Notes: generated from the sequence alone by a model not told the origin. A stretch of DNA of 64,000 nucleotides from Serripes groenlandicus (GCA_031761405.1 JASEVX010000007.1:57860914-57924913), one strand, 5' to 3'. Shown: positions 24,310 through 35,207, counted from the stretch's first letter. Numbers and translations: made by a program.

Positions 24310-24809
24310 AGCAACTATGTTTAGTTAGGTAATACAGGTGCCGCCGCCATCGCCATCAAAGTTACTGTGAATTCTCTCTCCACATACATGGGCAAGACAA
24401 ACTAGAACTATCACTGAAGATGATAAATACCCCCTAAACAGCAACTTCACCTACACCATAACTTAATAGGTAAAAGGGCCATAACTCTGTAAAATAACAT
24501 GAAAATGTAACCCCTTTAGGATATGCACATCTCCTCTTGGTATAGAAGCTTCATGTAAAATTTTATTGAATACCACCCAGTGGTTTGTAAGAAATAGGCC
24601 GGACAAAATATGGCTTCCGATCGACCGACAGACAGACAGACAGCCCGACACAGTGACTCCTATATACCCCCTCTTCTTTGAAGGGGGTATAAAAATAATA
24701 TGCCTTCACATGCATCTCGGGAAGTACAGACGATAATTTCAATTCAGTTGGGAGGCAGAAGTTCTACACCACTGGTAGCTTAACTCACTGGACCTAGATC
24801 CTAGTGATT

Positions 24810-24961
24810 TTAACCCTTACCCTCAAATAGACGCTTTCTGATGCCTCTGCAGCAGATGGCTTTTTGAAAACATAATGGATAACCTATGTTTTGACAAAAT
24901 ATGTGACAAAATATGTTCAAAGTCGTCTGCTGCAGAATTGTCGTATGAGGGAAAGGGTTAA
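24810..24961. mobile_element. TTAA-MITE, internally deleted (152 bp)
   Basis: Both TTAA-flanked ends are present, but the internal hairpin is missing: the sequence jumps from GAAAACATAATG into the GGATAACCTATG segment. It shows loss of the hairpin between short repeats. Confidence 0.8.
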
Positions 24962-25722
24962 CTACAGTATTCCCAAAACTAAAGAGTGAAATGAAGGGAA
25001 AACAGATCACAGACCTGTCTGCAGAGCTCTAGATAAGAGGAGTATTTCACATCCCCAAATCCTTATTTGACCCTCAAACCCTATGTTGTGGGTACTCAAA
25101 AAACCCCGTCTCAGTGAGGTTATAGTGGAGTCATATGGGAAATATGGATGGGAAAAGAACAGTTTATTCCTCCCTATCTAGTCCTCTGTGTCTGACCTAA
25201 GAACAGAAGCACAGTTGTCTCTGTATTTCTTACCCCAGAATAATTGTTTAAATGGATGTATGATAGTTAGTACCTAGAGAGACATGTTAAACGTGTGGCA
25301 GTTACTCTGAGAAAAATTGATGTCATTTTGGGATTGAAGTAATTCAATCTGCTGGGCAATGCATGTATGTGACATGTGTGAAGGCTATGCAGCTCTTGTA
25401 TTTGTGCACATGTATAATATTTTGAAGTTTTCAACACTTATCCAGGAATTATTGAAGTTAAATGTAATTGTTTGGATTTATTTTTCGTTTTTTTATTTTT
25501 TTCAGTTTATCCACAATTTTTCAGATAACCCTTCCTAAATACATATGCAGCAGATGTTTTTGAAAACATTGTGGCAACAGGAGAAATTGCTCATTTTGCC
25601 CCATTGTTTTTAACTTTATTCATTTATCATACTCTCAATTAATTTCCAATATTTTGGTCCAAAAATTGTCCATCAATTTTGCTGTATGCGAGAAAGGGTT
25701 GAAACAAATGTGTCCGACTTAC

Positions 25723-25789
25723 CAACGCCTCTGCTGTTAGTTCATTCTGATCACCTACAACACAGTTCGGAAAGTCCAAAACTGGGATA
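25723..25789 (-). CDS. STRIP1: STRIP exon 16, residues 599-621
   Basis: Encodes IPVLDFPNCVVGDQNELTAE and AL, matching 'ISVLDYPHCVVHELPELTAESL'. Acceptor CTTCTTCCAG, donor TTG|GTAAGT, leaving in phase 0. Confidence 0.95.
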
Positions 25790-26526
25790 CTGGAAGAAGA
25801 TAAGCAATCACAAATATCATTTGCCTGTAGAAAAATTTGTATTGTCAAATGGTTGTTAAAAATTCTGCTTTGTATTGTATTACAAGAAAAATATATACAT
25901 GTTCATCACTGGGAGTGTCAAAATGCCATTACATAAATATCATATGACACTACACAAATATCATGAGACTTCTAGTTTGGCTTCCAGTCTTATGCTCAAG
26001 TCTTTTTTACAATGTGGAAACCAAACTATGAAAATGATGTCACATCAGTTGTTTGACGTCATAACGTTAGTCACTTTGGATCCAAAACAGGTAAATTTCA
26101 TGTAGAAATATGGTTAACGTTATGTACATTTTTTCGAAATATGCCTCATAAATCACTTTATGTGATAAAAAGAATATCTCATTCCTGTTTATTTATTATC
26201 GCTTTTAATAAACTCATTAACTAAGCTGAATATGGCGCTCGCGCCATATGATCTTAGTAAACACGTTTAATAAAAATGATAATAAATAAACACTCATGAA
26301 ATATGTCCATGTCTATAAATAAATGTCATCCCTGATTACAGATGTCTTTTGATTGTTTGGTCTTCATTAAACACTTATCTGATACTTGTTTAGAAAAGTG
26401 GAAAACACTGTCGGTTAAAGGTGAAATTTCTTTTCCAACAGCATCTTAAATTATCTCAAATGTTTTCAACTTCATTTGACCAAAATTGACTAAGAGAAAT
26501 GGTTTGTCTTAAATCATAAGGCTTAC
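25790..26526. other. STRIP intron 15: contents, including a foldback
   Basis: Contains an imperfect palindrome at 26186-26292: TGTTTATTTATTATC on the left pairs with GATAATAAATAAACA on the right. At its centre, ATATGGCGC-TC-GCGCCATAT (26230-26249) is a GC-rich stem in AT-rich DNA. The remainder is AT-rich, with a MITE remnant about 26400-26470. Confidence 0.8.
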
Positions 26527-26627
26527 CTATTTTTAGCTGTAACATAGGAGACTATATTCTGATTGAAGAATTTGAGGACTAGTGGTATACAGTTGGCAAA
26601 TACGAGATGCTGTGACATGAACTCAAA
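26527..26627 (-). CDS. STRIP1: STRIP exon 15, residues 566-599
   Basis: Encodes FEFMSQHLVFANCIPLVLKF and FNQNIVSYVTAKN, matching human 'FEYMAQHLVFANCIPLILKFFNQNIMSYITAKN'. This is one of the most diagnostic blocks for the family. Acceptor TATTTTCAG; donor GTAAGC after AG of a serine codon completed in exon 16. Confidence 0.97.
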
Positions 26628-27716
26628 CTGAAAATATATACATGTACATTTTAACAAAAACTGTGAAAAACTGTGAACAACTTTGAAAGGTTACAAAACT
26701 CATGAGCAATTTCTTCTTTTGTCACATTTGTTTCAGCTCTTTAATAGTTTAACAGATTTTCCATGTTATTGCCAAGATGTCTTCAAAGCAGTCTGCTGCA
26801 GTTTATTGTATGTTGTAATAATAATTTATATGTGGTTGTAATAATAATTTATTATAATTTCAGTCATCTGTTTTGAAACGTTTTCATAGCTACAGAACCT
26901 CAAGAATGTGCCAATGCTTATATGAATTATTAAGTTCTAGATTGGCTATTACATATGCTAAATGCTCGATACAGTTATGGCACTTGCATCACAAAGGCGT
27001 CTTATGATGATGAATAAGTTCTCCAAGTTACAAATCCCTGGTTTCTAAAGTTAAGGAGAAAAGTGTACCAACCCACTTTCAACAGCTACGGTCATATTGC
27101 AGCGGACAGGAAAGATGACTTTGGACACACATCTTATACTCACATCGAAATAAAAATATATATATGGTATGAAACCGATACCACCCCACTTGCTAGAGCT
27201 CAAGAATTGCATTAACTCCAATTGTTCAGACCCATTTAGCCGGCTCTTAACCCTTAATTATTAACCTCATATAGACGCTTTCTGACGCCTCTGCAGCAGA
27301 CATCTTTTTGAAAACATAATGACAAAAGAAGAAATTGCTCAAAACAAGCAATTTCTCCTTTTTGCCACAATGTTTCCTACTTTTAGTCATAGGTTATCCA
27401 TTTAATTGTAGATAATTTCTATGTTTTGAAAAAATATGTTCAAAGTTGTCTGCTGCAGATTTGTTGTATGTGGGAAAGGGTTAAGGTTCAGACTGAGACT
27501 GCATTCTTCTTGATTCTCTAGATGTTTGCATGTTCTAAAATTCTTATTTAATCTCCAAAACATATGTTGTGGGTACTCAAAAGAATCGTCTAAGTGAGAC
27601 GATTCTTTTGAGTACCCACAACAAAAGGTTTAATCAGAGATATCCTGGAAGCAAGCACTATTTACTCCTCCCAACAAGTCCTCTGTAGGTAGAAGCTCCT
27701 ATACTACTCTTCCTAC
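26628..27716. other. STRIP intron 14: contents
   Basis: MITE remnant 26700-26815, AT-rich unclassified 26816-27240, MITE about 27247-27484 (right end GTGGGAAAGGGTTAA), then a foldback element about 27510-27715 whose hairpin (about 27565-27622) is a near-perfect inverted repeat of GTTGTGGGTACTCAAAAGAA. That hairpin sits about 100 bp downstream of the exon 14 donor. Confidence 0.8.
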
Positions 27717-27843
27717 CTGGTATATATGGTTGAGTTTAAAATGTTTCAGTAGAAGGAGGATGAGGCCTGAGATGGCTTTAACAATCACTTCCTTATGTCT
27801 GTTCACATCTATCCCTAGCTTCATGGACTGGAACACTGTCGTT
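27717..27843 (-). CDS. STRIP1: STRIP exon 14, residues 523-565
   Basis: Encodes TTVFQSMKLGIDVNRHKEVI and VKAISGLILLLLKHFKLNHI, matching 'TTVLQSMKLGVDVNRHKEVIVKAISAVLLLLLKHFKLNHVYQ'. Acceptor TTATCTTCAG, donor GTAGGA. Unusually, the acceptor and the first 11 bases of this exon are copied five times in tandem in the upstream intron (27832-28165), so several decoy 3' splice sites precede the real one. Confidence 0.96.
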
Positions 27844-28165
27844 CTGAAGATAAAACAAACATTATTGAACCTTTTAACCCTTTCCCACATACATCAAATC
27901 TACACTGTTGTTCTAAAGATAAAACAAACATTATTCAACTTTTAACCCATTCCAACATACAACAAATCTACACTGTCGCTCTGAAGATAAAACGAACATT
28001 ATTCAACTTTTAACCCATTCCCACATACAACAAATCAACACTGTCGCTCTGAAGATAAAACGAACATTATTCAACTTTTAACCCATTCCCACACACAACA
28101 AATCAACACTGTCGTTCTGAAGATAAAACGAACATTATTCAACTTTTAACCCTTTTCCTCATACA
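27832..28165. repeat. 68-bp tandem array carrying exon 14's 3' splice site
   Basis: Five units with spacing 69, 68, 68 and 68 bp, anchored on (T/C)TCTGAAGATAAAAC at 27842, 27911, 27979, 28047 and 28115. Each contains the first 11 bases of exon 14 (ACACTGTCGTT on + strand), the acceptor, the polypyrimidine tract and a piece of MITE end (TTTAACCC(A/T)TTCCCACATA). The unit nearest the exon supplies the functional acceptor. The fifth runs into a full older MITE (to about 28360). Confidence 0.93.
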
Positions 28166-28862
28166 ACAAATCTGTATCAGACGACTTTAAAAGATCTAGG
28201 CATAAATATGGAAACTTTCGAAAAATGAAACTATAATTATTGAATAAAATTAAAAACATTATGGCAAAATGAGAGCGAGCAATTTCCCGTTTTGCCACAA
28301 TGTTTTCAAAAGTTATCTTCTGCAGAGGAGTCAGAAAGTGTCTATATATTGGAAAGGGTAAACCTTAACCAGTCTAAATCTTAAGCTTAGACACGCTTAA
28401 GCTGGATAAACCAGACAGATAAAACAAGAGCACCTTCGAGCGAAACCAACGTTTATTGCCTCCGACCGACACAGCTTCCAAAATAGTGTTTCCAACCGAC
28501 CGCCCGACCCGACACAGCTTCCAAAATAGTGTTTCCAACCGACCGCCCGACCCGACACAGCTTCCAAAATATTGTTTCCAACCGACCGCCAGACCCGACA
28601 CAGCTTCCAAAATATTGTTTCCAACCGACCGCCCGACCCGACACAGTGACTATATACCCCCTCTTCTTCGAAGGGGGTATAATTAATGGAACTGTTTTAA
28701 AGTTTTGTGACAATGCTGATGCCGTTAGGGGTATCACAACAGCCCAAAAGTTGACTGGCCATTCAAACTGTGACACTATAATAAACAAATGCATTACTTT
28801 TTTATTACAGTATAGACAATACACAGTTATTATTCAGAAAACTTTTAATCAGTCAAACTTAC
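27844..28862. other. STRIP intron 13: contents
   Basis: The 68-bp array, an older MITE (about 28145-28365), then a foldback-ended element (about 28440-28683). The element's middle has expanded into a roughly 43-bp minisatellite (CTTCCAAAATAGTGTTTCCA plus ACCGACCGCCCGACCCGAC, about four units) before the usual end GGGGGTATAATT. 28690-28860 is unclassified. Confidence 0.85.
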
Positions 28863-28960
28863 GGCATTTCTTCAGGTAACAAATCAGAGAGAATGTTGAT
28901 TGAATCTGTCTTAGTTTTTGATGTTGGTGCAGCAGCTAGGAGTATCTTCAAAAGGGCAAT
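28863..28960 (-). CDS. STRIP1: STRIP exon 13, residues 491-523
   Basis: Encodes IALLKILLAAAPTSKTKTDS and INILSDLLPEEMP, almost identical to human STRIP1 (TSKAKTDSINILADVLPEEMP). Acceptor TTTTTCAG. The donor GTAAGT splits the proline codon (CC|A) shared with exon 14. Confidence 0.97.
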
Positions 28961-30024
28961 CTGAAAAAGAGGAATTTAATAAACCTTTACCGACATACAA
29001 ACATATTTTAACACTTATGCAGCAGGCTCCCTTTTTGAAATATTTTGGGAAAAGTATAGATTGCTCATAATGAAAAAATGTTTCAAACTTTTACTAATAA
29101 TTTTTTTTTTTTTATAAAGATTTTCCACGTTTTTGCCAATATGATTTCAAATTTGTCGGATGAAGATGTGTTGTATGTGGGAAAGGGATAACATACACTG
29201 TTCAGTTTATAAACACATTGCTACTCTATTAGACAACCTTTTTGTTAAATACTGAGGACATAATCAGCTATTCTTTTTCTTTTCTTACATTTTCTTCTCT
29301 GTCTAAACCCTTTCCCCCAAACAAGAAATATGTCGCAGACGACTTTGAGAGAGAGCATTGAAAATCTTTTTTTGTCATTCATAAAATTCTAGACAAGAAA
29401 ATATTTTGCATTTCTTCTATTGGTTTAAAACATAAAAAACAAAACCTTTAACTGCCTTGCATATAAGGAAAACAAGCCGCCTGCCTTGCGGCTATGTTTT
29501 TTTGACCAATCAGTATAATTTGAACAAATTTGGTAGAGGGTCATTTTTGCTACACTCTTTGAACAATTTTGAAAGAGGACCACCCACGGAACATTCCTGT
29601 GAAAATTCATCAAAATAGGTCCAATGGTTTCAGAGGAAAAGATGTATAAAGAAATTGTAGATAGACAGATGACGGACGATGAGTGATCACAATATATCTC
29701 ATCCTATCTCATCCCACACTATGTGCTCGGGTGAGCTAAACACATAATAATTTAGTAGTATTAAAAAAATTGGGGAAAATGTGAAAGTACATAATATTGT
29801 CTACCGATGATGTATCACAAGAGCACCGCGTACGGCACAGATGCTCGACTGATAGAAAACAGAAGAAAAAAAAGCTGAGTTAAACAAAAAACCTTAACCG
29901 GACGACCACACCGCCACAGACGCAGATGACGCCAGGGTCATGACAATAGCTCTCGTTTTTTTCAAAAGTCGAGCTAAAAATGGCTCTGCATGGTAAAAAA
30001 TAATAACTAGAATTCCTGACTTAC
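28961..30024. other. STRIP intron 12: contents
   Basis: MITE remnant about 28980-29190 and a decayed one about 29300-29400. A 'GGAAAACAAGCC...CAATTTTG' dispersed repeat about 29430-29745, ending CTCGGGTGAGCTAAA. Then 29815-29980 with a GACGACCACACCG-type tail. No coding signal. Confidence 0.7.
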
Positions 30025-30171
30025 CATATACTGTGGCAAGTTAGAAAGGATGGCCTGAAACAGAACTTCTGATGGTGAGTTAGCCACTTCTCCTTCAGGT
30101 TGGGATAAGGGATTTTTAGCGATCTCCTCTTCACGCTTGATCTGCAACTCTGCTAGCGATACATACAGATG
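30025..30171 (-). CDS. STRIP1: STRIP exon 12, residues 442-490
   Basis: Encodes HLYVSLAELQIKREEEIAKN, PLSQPEGEV and ILSNLPQYM, matching human HKYTSIAEVQAQMEEEYLRS, PLSGGEEEV and LLPSLPQYM. Phase 0 at both ends, 49 codons, acceptor GCATTTTAG, donor GTAAGT. Confidence 0.95.
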
Positions 30172-30548
30172 CTAAAATGCAAAAGACATTGTTTCATTTA
30201 ACTAAAACCCTTAGCCCTTTCCCAATTGTAGACACTTTCTGACGCCTCTGCAGCAGACGACTTTTGAAACCATTTTAGCAAAAGGAGAAACTGCCTTTTG
30301 ATCAATTTCTCCTTTTGTAACAATGGTTTTCGACGCTTTTCAATAATTATATTTTCATTTACAGAGATCTTTCATATATTTGCGCAGATGTTTTCAAAGT
30401 CGTCTGCTGCAGATTTGTCATAAGTGGGATAGGGTGGCAAAAGTAAACTTCAAAAGTTCCATAATGTTACATTTATTAAAACAGACCACTCTTGAAATAT
30501 CATATCAAAATGATCACATATGTTTTCATCAGTTGTTTTATTTGTTTC

Positions 30549-30817
30549 TTAACCCTTCCCTCATGTAGTGCTAGGTGTTTAAACATTTCCCTCATATAGA
30601 TGTTCTGACGCCTCTGCAGCAGACGGCTTGTTGAAAACATAGTGACAAAAGAAGAAATTGCACAAAACGTGCACAAAACGTGCAATTTCTCCTTTTGCCA
30701 CAATGTTTTCCACTTTTTGTCATAGGTTATCCATTCAATTAATGAGATTTTCTACGTTTTGACAAAATACGTTCAAAGTCGTTTGCTGCAGAATTGTCGT
30801 ATGAGGAAAAGGGTTAA
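30549..30817. mobile_element. TTAA-MITE with duplicated terminus and hairpin arm
   Basis: The left end is present twice (TTAACCCTTCCCTCAT at 30549, and a second CCCTCATATAGATG around 30590). The hairpin loop region CACAAAACGTG occurs twice in tandem, so the stem can fold in two registers. Right end ATGAGGAAAAGGGTTAA. Confidence 0.8.
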
Positions 30818-31100
30818 AAAAACCGCATCTATGAATGATACACAGCTTAAATCTTTTAAAAAGAGGACCATGACAGTCCTATATCGCTCATCACTGCTAT
30901 TCTGCAGTAAAATCTTAATTTATTTACAATGGAGATGAATATTCTGATGATTTTTCATGATGATTGAATGAAAACTGTGTCCTCTAAGTGTGGTCGTAAG
31001 GTTTTTAATAAAAATTGACCTAGTGACCTGGTTTTTTCCCCCCATCTGACAAAGTTCGAACCTGACTGGGATTTTATGGCGACGATTGTTCTAATGATTT

Positions 31101-31319
31101 TTAACCCTTTCCCTCTTACAACAATTCTGCAGCAGACGTCTTAAAACATATTTTGTCAAAAAATAGAAAATCTCTATAATTGAATGGATAACCTATGACT
31201 CAAAGTAGAAAACATTGTGGCAAAATGAGAAATTGTGATTTCTTCTTTTGTCCTAATGTTTTCAAAAAGCTGTCTGCTGCAGAGGCGTCAGAAAGCGTCT
31301 ATATAAGGGAAAGGGTTAA
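31101..31319. mobile_element. TTAA-MITE inserted in a bivalve dispersed repeat
   Basis: TTAA-flanked young copy (219 bp, small deletion at the hairpin). Flanks ...TTCTAATGATTTT and AAGAAGATTAGTTG belong to one continuous older repeat of the 'GACCTAGTGACCT' type. Confidence 0.86.
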
Positions 31320-31391
31320 AGAAGATTAGTTGAAAATGTGGCCTTTAAGGTTTTGTCCCCATGTGACCCAGTTTTGGTACCTGACTGGGAT

Positions 31392-31621
31392 TTAACCATT
31401 TCCCTCATATAAACGCTTTCTGACGCCTCTGCAGCAGACAGCTTTTTGAAAACATAGTGACAAAAGAAGAAATTGCTCAAAACGAGCAATTTCTCCTTTT
31501 GCCACAATGTTTTTCACTTTTTGTCATAAGTTATTCCTTCAGTTAAAGAAATTTCCTAAGTTTTGACAAAATATGTTCAAAGTAGTCTGCTGCAGAATTG
31601 TCGTATGAGGGAAAGGGTTAA
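31392..31621. mobile_element. TTAA-MITE, young, inverse, 230 bp
   Basis: Second insertion into the same dispersed repeat as the 31101 copy, in the opposite orientation. Hairpin GCTC-AAAAC-GAGC. The two insertions are only 73 bp apart and in inverted orientation, so the transcript can form a long duplex. Confidence 0.87.
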
Positions 31622-32444
31622 TGGAGTTATATGGTCGAATGAACCCTTATGGTGATTTGAAGAAAAATGAAGCCTGTAAAGTGATCATTACGTTATTCTA
31701 ACATTTGATCTTGTGACCTTATTTTTACCCCCGATGACCCAATTTATAATTTGACCAACATTTGATGGAGACAAAATTTCGGAGGAACTTTCATGAAGAT
31801 TGGATGTTCAATGTGGCCTGTCGGGTGCTCACAAGGTAATTGTATGATATACAGTGCATAATATACAATATAATGGATTTAAGGGAGGTAACACGATTCA
31901 GGCTAAATTAATCTTAATATTTTTTTCAACAGTAGGTTATTTCCCTTCTCTAGTGATTTCATATACAAGATATGTTCAATAGATCACAACTCTGGGGCTT
32001 TTGAGGTAATCTTAGTGAAACTTGCCATTTGATATTTCGCCAATGCCGATTAATATTTCCATATACCTTTATTCCAATCCTTTCAACCATGCTAAAGATA
32101 TGGCTCTGGACAGATGGACGGAAAGATGTAAGGACAATGCCAAACCAATATCCCATCAGCCTTTGCAATTGGATAACAATTTTGGAAAAGGGCCATTAAA
32201 GAAACATTTATGTGAGTTAATTGTTTAAACTGAGCCAGTGGTTTTTAGATCAGATGTGGTTTATAGATTGTTCTAATTTAACTCTGGCGACCAAATTGTA
32301 CTGCAGACCGGAAACAGTAGTTACATACTTGGTAGAGACACTATTGACACTTTGTGCTCTGGTCAGATAAAAATACAAGAACTTCATAATATATGTTAAG
32401 CTTTGCAAAAACGTAAGGAGCAGTTTGATATTGTCCAGCAGTAC

Positions 32445-32574
32445 CTGTTTAAGAACTTTTACACCCTCATGTATGGGTAGAGGCAACCCTGCTAGCGATT
32501 CTTTGTCATGTTTTACTTGAAACCCAACAAACTTCCCCCTTGTGTGGTCTAAAAACATCTCTAGATCCTTTGTT
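32445..32574 (-). CDS. STRIP1: STRIP exon 11, residues 398-441
   Basis: Encodes TKDLEMFLDHTRGKFVGFQV and LAGLPLPIHEGVKVLKQ, aligning with human 'EKDIEMFLESSRSKFIGYTLG...VVGLPRPIHESIKTLKQ', the start of the DUF3402-type half. Acceptor TTTTAACAG, donor GTACTG, leaving in phase 0. Confidence 0.95.
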
Positions 32575-33257
32575 CTGTTAAAATGAGATTATAAATATAT
32601 ATTATACACAAGACTAGATAATGGGGAGTAAACAATTTCTTTCTGACTCAAAAATTAAATCCTATATTCACCCATTTCAAATTTGCAGACGCAATTTTAG
32701 CAATTTCTCCTTTTGCTAAAAAAATTAGTTGATCATACATGTACTTTCATTAAAAAACAGTTTCCTTATTTTGCCTAGATGTTTTCAAAATCATCCGCTA
32801 AAGATTTCTTGTATGTAAGATTTCAGAACATGCAAATACTCAAGTTGGTTAAGTTTAGAACATGCAAATACTCAAGTTGGTTAAGGTATCTGAAGTAAAA
32901 TAAATGATTACAAATTTGCATATCTCTATACATAGCTACAAGCAAAATGAACAAAAATGGCCAACCTGGATCTGCATTGTTTGCTAAAACTTCAGTGGCA
33001 ATTAGGAATCTCCTGGCATTCATATCAATATGGACACATGTCATAGATACCAGATCCGACCGGTAAAACTTGTAGCATTGAAAACATTGTGGTAAATGGA
33101 GAAAGTTCATAATGAGCAATTATCCTTTCATTTATACAGAGTTTGCCTATTTATGCCTAGGTGTTTTCAAAGTCATCTGCTGCAGATTTGCTGAATATGG
33201 GAAAATATACGACTTTCAAAATATCCTATTAGATACTGGGTTTATATAGATTCTCAC
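32575..33257. other. STRIP intron 10: contents
   Basis: Two MITE remnants (about 32640-32820 and 33080-33215). A 32-bp direct duplication at 32823-32888 (AGAACATGCAAATACTCAAG plus TTGGTTAAG). Otherwise featureless. Confidence 0.7.
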
Positions 33258-33466
33258 CTGACTTTAGGTTTCCATGGTAATGTCCGTTCAGGTACAGCTC
33301 TTGGTGTTGAAGGTCTAGGGGGTGTGGGAGAGAGATCCTCATCGCTGGAGGCTTTTGCAGAATCAAGCTCCTTCATGAGGTCGTCATCATTGTTCTCCCC
33401 GTTGCCGTTGTCACCATTCCCGTTATCAAAAGGATTTTCTTCAAGGCTACTCTGTTTGATCAAACT
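33258..33466 (-). CDS. STRIP1: STRIP exon 10, acidic linker, residues 329-398
   Basis: Encodes SLIKQSSLEENPFDN, a low-complexity Asn/Gly/Asp stretch (NGNGDNGNGENNDDD), a Pro/Ser-rich run and LPWKPKVR. The flanks match human 'ALIKQDNLDAFN' and 'LPWAPKVR', so this is the disordered linker between the two STRIP halves. The acceptor (AATTAAAG) has a weak polypyrimidine tract, and it is set by phase and by the match to ALIKQ. Donor GTGAGA. It lies over 8 kb from exon 9. Confidence 0.9.
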
Positions 33467-34140
33467 CTTTAATTAAGTGTTGCCATGACACCCGATCAAT
33501 ATCAAGGTCAGTAGTGAGAGTAGTAGCAGAAGTGAGCAGCAGAAAAAAAAGTTAGAAAAAAGGCAAGCTTGTTAGTAACACGAAGCGCATTGTCAAAATC
33601 ATGCTAAAGCATGCTGCAATGTATTAACTGAAGGCTATTGCCATTCTTGAAACAAAACTTTAGCATTAAAAATTAGCATAATTATAGTCAAATATTGAAT
33701 TGAAAAGAAAAATATTCTTCAAGCCTTAGTTTCAAAACAATATAAATTTATTAATTTCAATCCTTAACAAAATTGCCTGCAACAGCCTAATATGAATTAG
33801 AGTGGTGAGAAGAAACACTTATTGCCTTTGACAAACTCATTTTCCTTTAACCCTTTCCCACGTCTTTGAAAACATCTCAACAATAAAATGAAAAATCTCC
33901 CTAAATGAAGACATACTTATTGAATAGAGTTGAAAACATTGTGTCAAAAGGAGAAATTGCTTGTTTTGAGCAATTTCTTCTTTTGTTACAAAGTTTTCAA
34001 AAGTGGTCTGCTGCAAAGGTGTTAGAAAGCATTTTGTATGTGGGAAAGGATTTATGATAATGTTTAAATTGTATTATTTGTTTTTATCTTCCATCTTATA
34101 TTGTATATAATATAAATCCAGAGGTGATATGAATAATATA

Positions 34141-34311
34141 CAGTGGAACCTGTGTATAAAGACCACAAAATGAAACACAACAATATGGTCTTTGTTCACA
34201 GGTGGTCTTTAATTGCAGGGTAATTTATACAGAACATGAGTATTTGGGAAATTGAAATTATAGTCGCTATAGTCAGGGAATTGCAGGCGGTCTTTAGCAC
34301 AGGTTCGACTG
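34141..34311. mobile_element. TA-flanked Tc1/pogo-like MITE
   Basis: 171 bp with terminal inverted repeats CAGTGGAACCTGTG and CACAGGTTCGACTG, flanked by TA on both sides. It carries AAAGACCAC and GGTCTTTAG subterminal repeats. Distinct from the TTAA family. TA target and CAGTNGAACC ends point to Tc1/mariner/pogo-type transposition; no ORF. Confidence 0.8.
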
Positions 34312-34464
34312 TACATGTATCAAGTAATGATAAATTAAACATTTTCTGATACATTCATTCAATGCAATAGTAGCAGAGCACTTTTGGAAACAATATGTGA
34401 AAAGGAAAGAAAAACTAAAAAAGATGTTTTCAGTCTGTGACCAAATTATACTTTCATTTTTCTC

Positions 34465-34681
34465 AATTGATTGGGGTTGACGCCGTTTTCAACAATATTT
34501 CAGTTGTATCATGGCTGCCAGTTTACCTATCCACATGTTTCCTGGCTATCTCCCACCAGTCTTTCCAATAAAACTGGCTGCTTTTACACCAAGACTGTTA
34601 GCCCATTGTTGGAAGACCAATGATGCTTGTCACAGTGACTTTTGTCAAACGTCAGAAAGAATGTTGATCTAGCTGGGGTTT
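34465..34681 (-). mobile_element. tRNA-derived SINE S1, head truncated
   Basis: Starts TTGATTGGGGTTGACGCCG and is cut at GATCTAGCTGGGG before the B box. Flanked by TTTCATTTTTCT on the left (about 34452) and TTTTCATTTTTCT on the right (34679), a probable target duplication. Confidence 0.8.
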
Positions 34682-35207
34682 TCATTTTTCTTGAAGTTCT
34701 TTTTCAGATGTATTTAACCCCTTCCAATATACAGACGCTTTCTGACGCCTCTACAGCAGATTACTTTGCAATAAATGGAGAAATTGCCCAAAACAAGTAA
34801 TTTCTTCTTGAGCCACAATGTTTTCAACTCAATTCAGTTATTATACTTAACACTTGACACTTAACCCTTCCTGCAGCAGACAACTGTTAAACCCTTTCCC
34901 ACTTGCAGACACATTTTGACGTAATAGCAGCAGACGAATTTTGAAAACATCATAATGAGCAATTACTCCTTTGGCCACAATGTTTTCAACTTCATTTAAC
35001 AATTAAGCTATCTTTTATAGAGATTTTTCAGGTGTTTGCCACTATGTTTTCAAAGTCGTCTGCTGCAGATTTGTCGTATGTGGGAAAGGGTGCGCAAAAA
35101 TATGGAAAATCTCTCGAAATGAAAGTACATGTACATGTATAATCATTGAATTGATTTGAAAACATGGTATAATTGTCTTCTGCAAATGCTTCTACAAGTG
35201 GGAAAGA

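Larger units (their letters stand above)
23706..25722. other. STRIP intron 16: contents
   Basis: MITE pair 23866-24309 and internally deleted MITE 24810-24961. Foldback-ended element about 24395-24692 (ends ATACCCCC / GGGGGTAT). TACTCAAAA-type foldback remnant about 25025-25130. MITE remnant about 25530-25700. 25130-25500 shows nothing recognisable. Confidence 0.75.
30172..32444. other. STRIP intron 11: contents
   Basis: Older MITE 30209-30435, MITE 30549-30817, then a long bivalve-type dispersed repeat (about 30860-31850, with GACCTAGTGACCTGG and GACCCAATTT) interrupted by young MITEs 31101-31319 and 31392-31621. 31860-32240 is a further dispersed repeat fragment with ATGGACGGAAAGATG. 32240-32444 is unique-looking intron. 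Confidence 0.78.

Noticed and set aside
28397..28824. Overlapping frames rich in GRLETLFWKLC / TDRPTRH repeats
   Set aside because: Translations of the 43-bp minisatellite inside a foldback-ended element.
32022..32228. 68-residue plus-strand frame in STRIP intron 11
   Set aside because: Within a dispersed repeat fragment (ATGGACGGAAAGATG). No homologue recognised.
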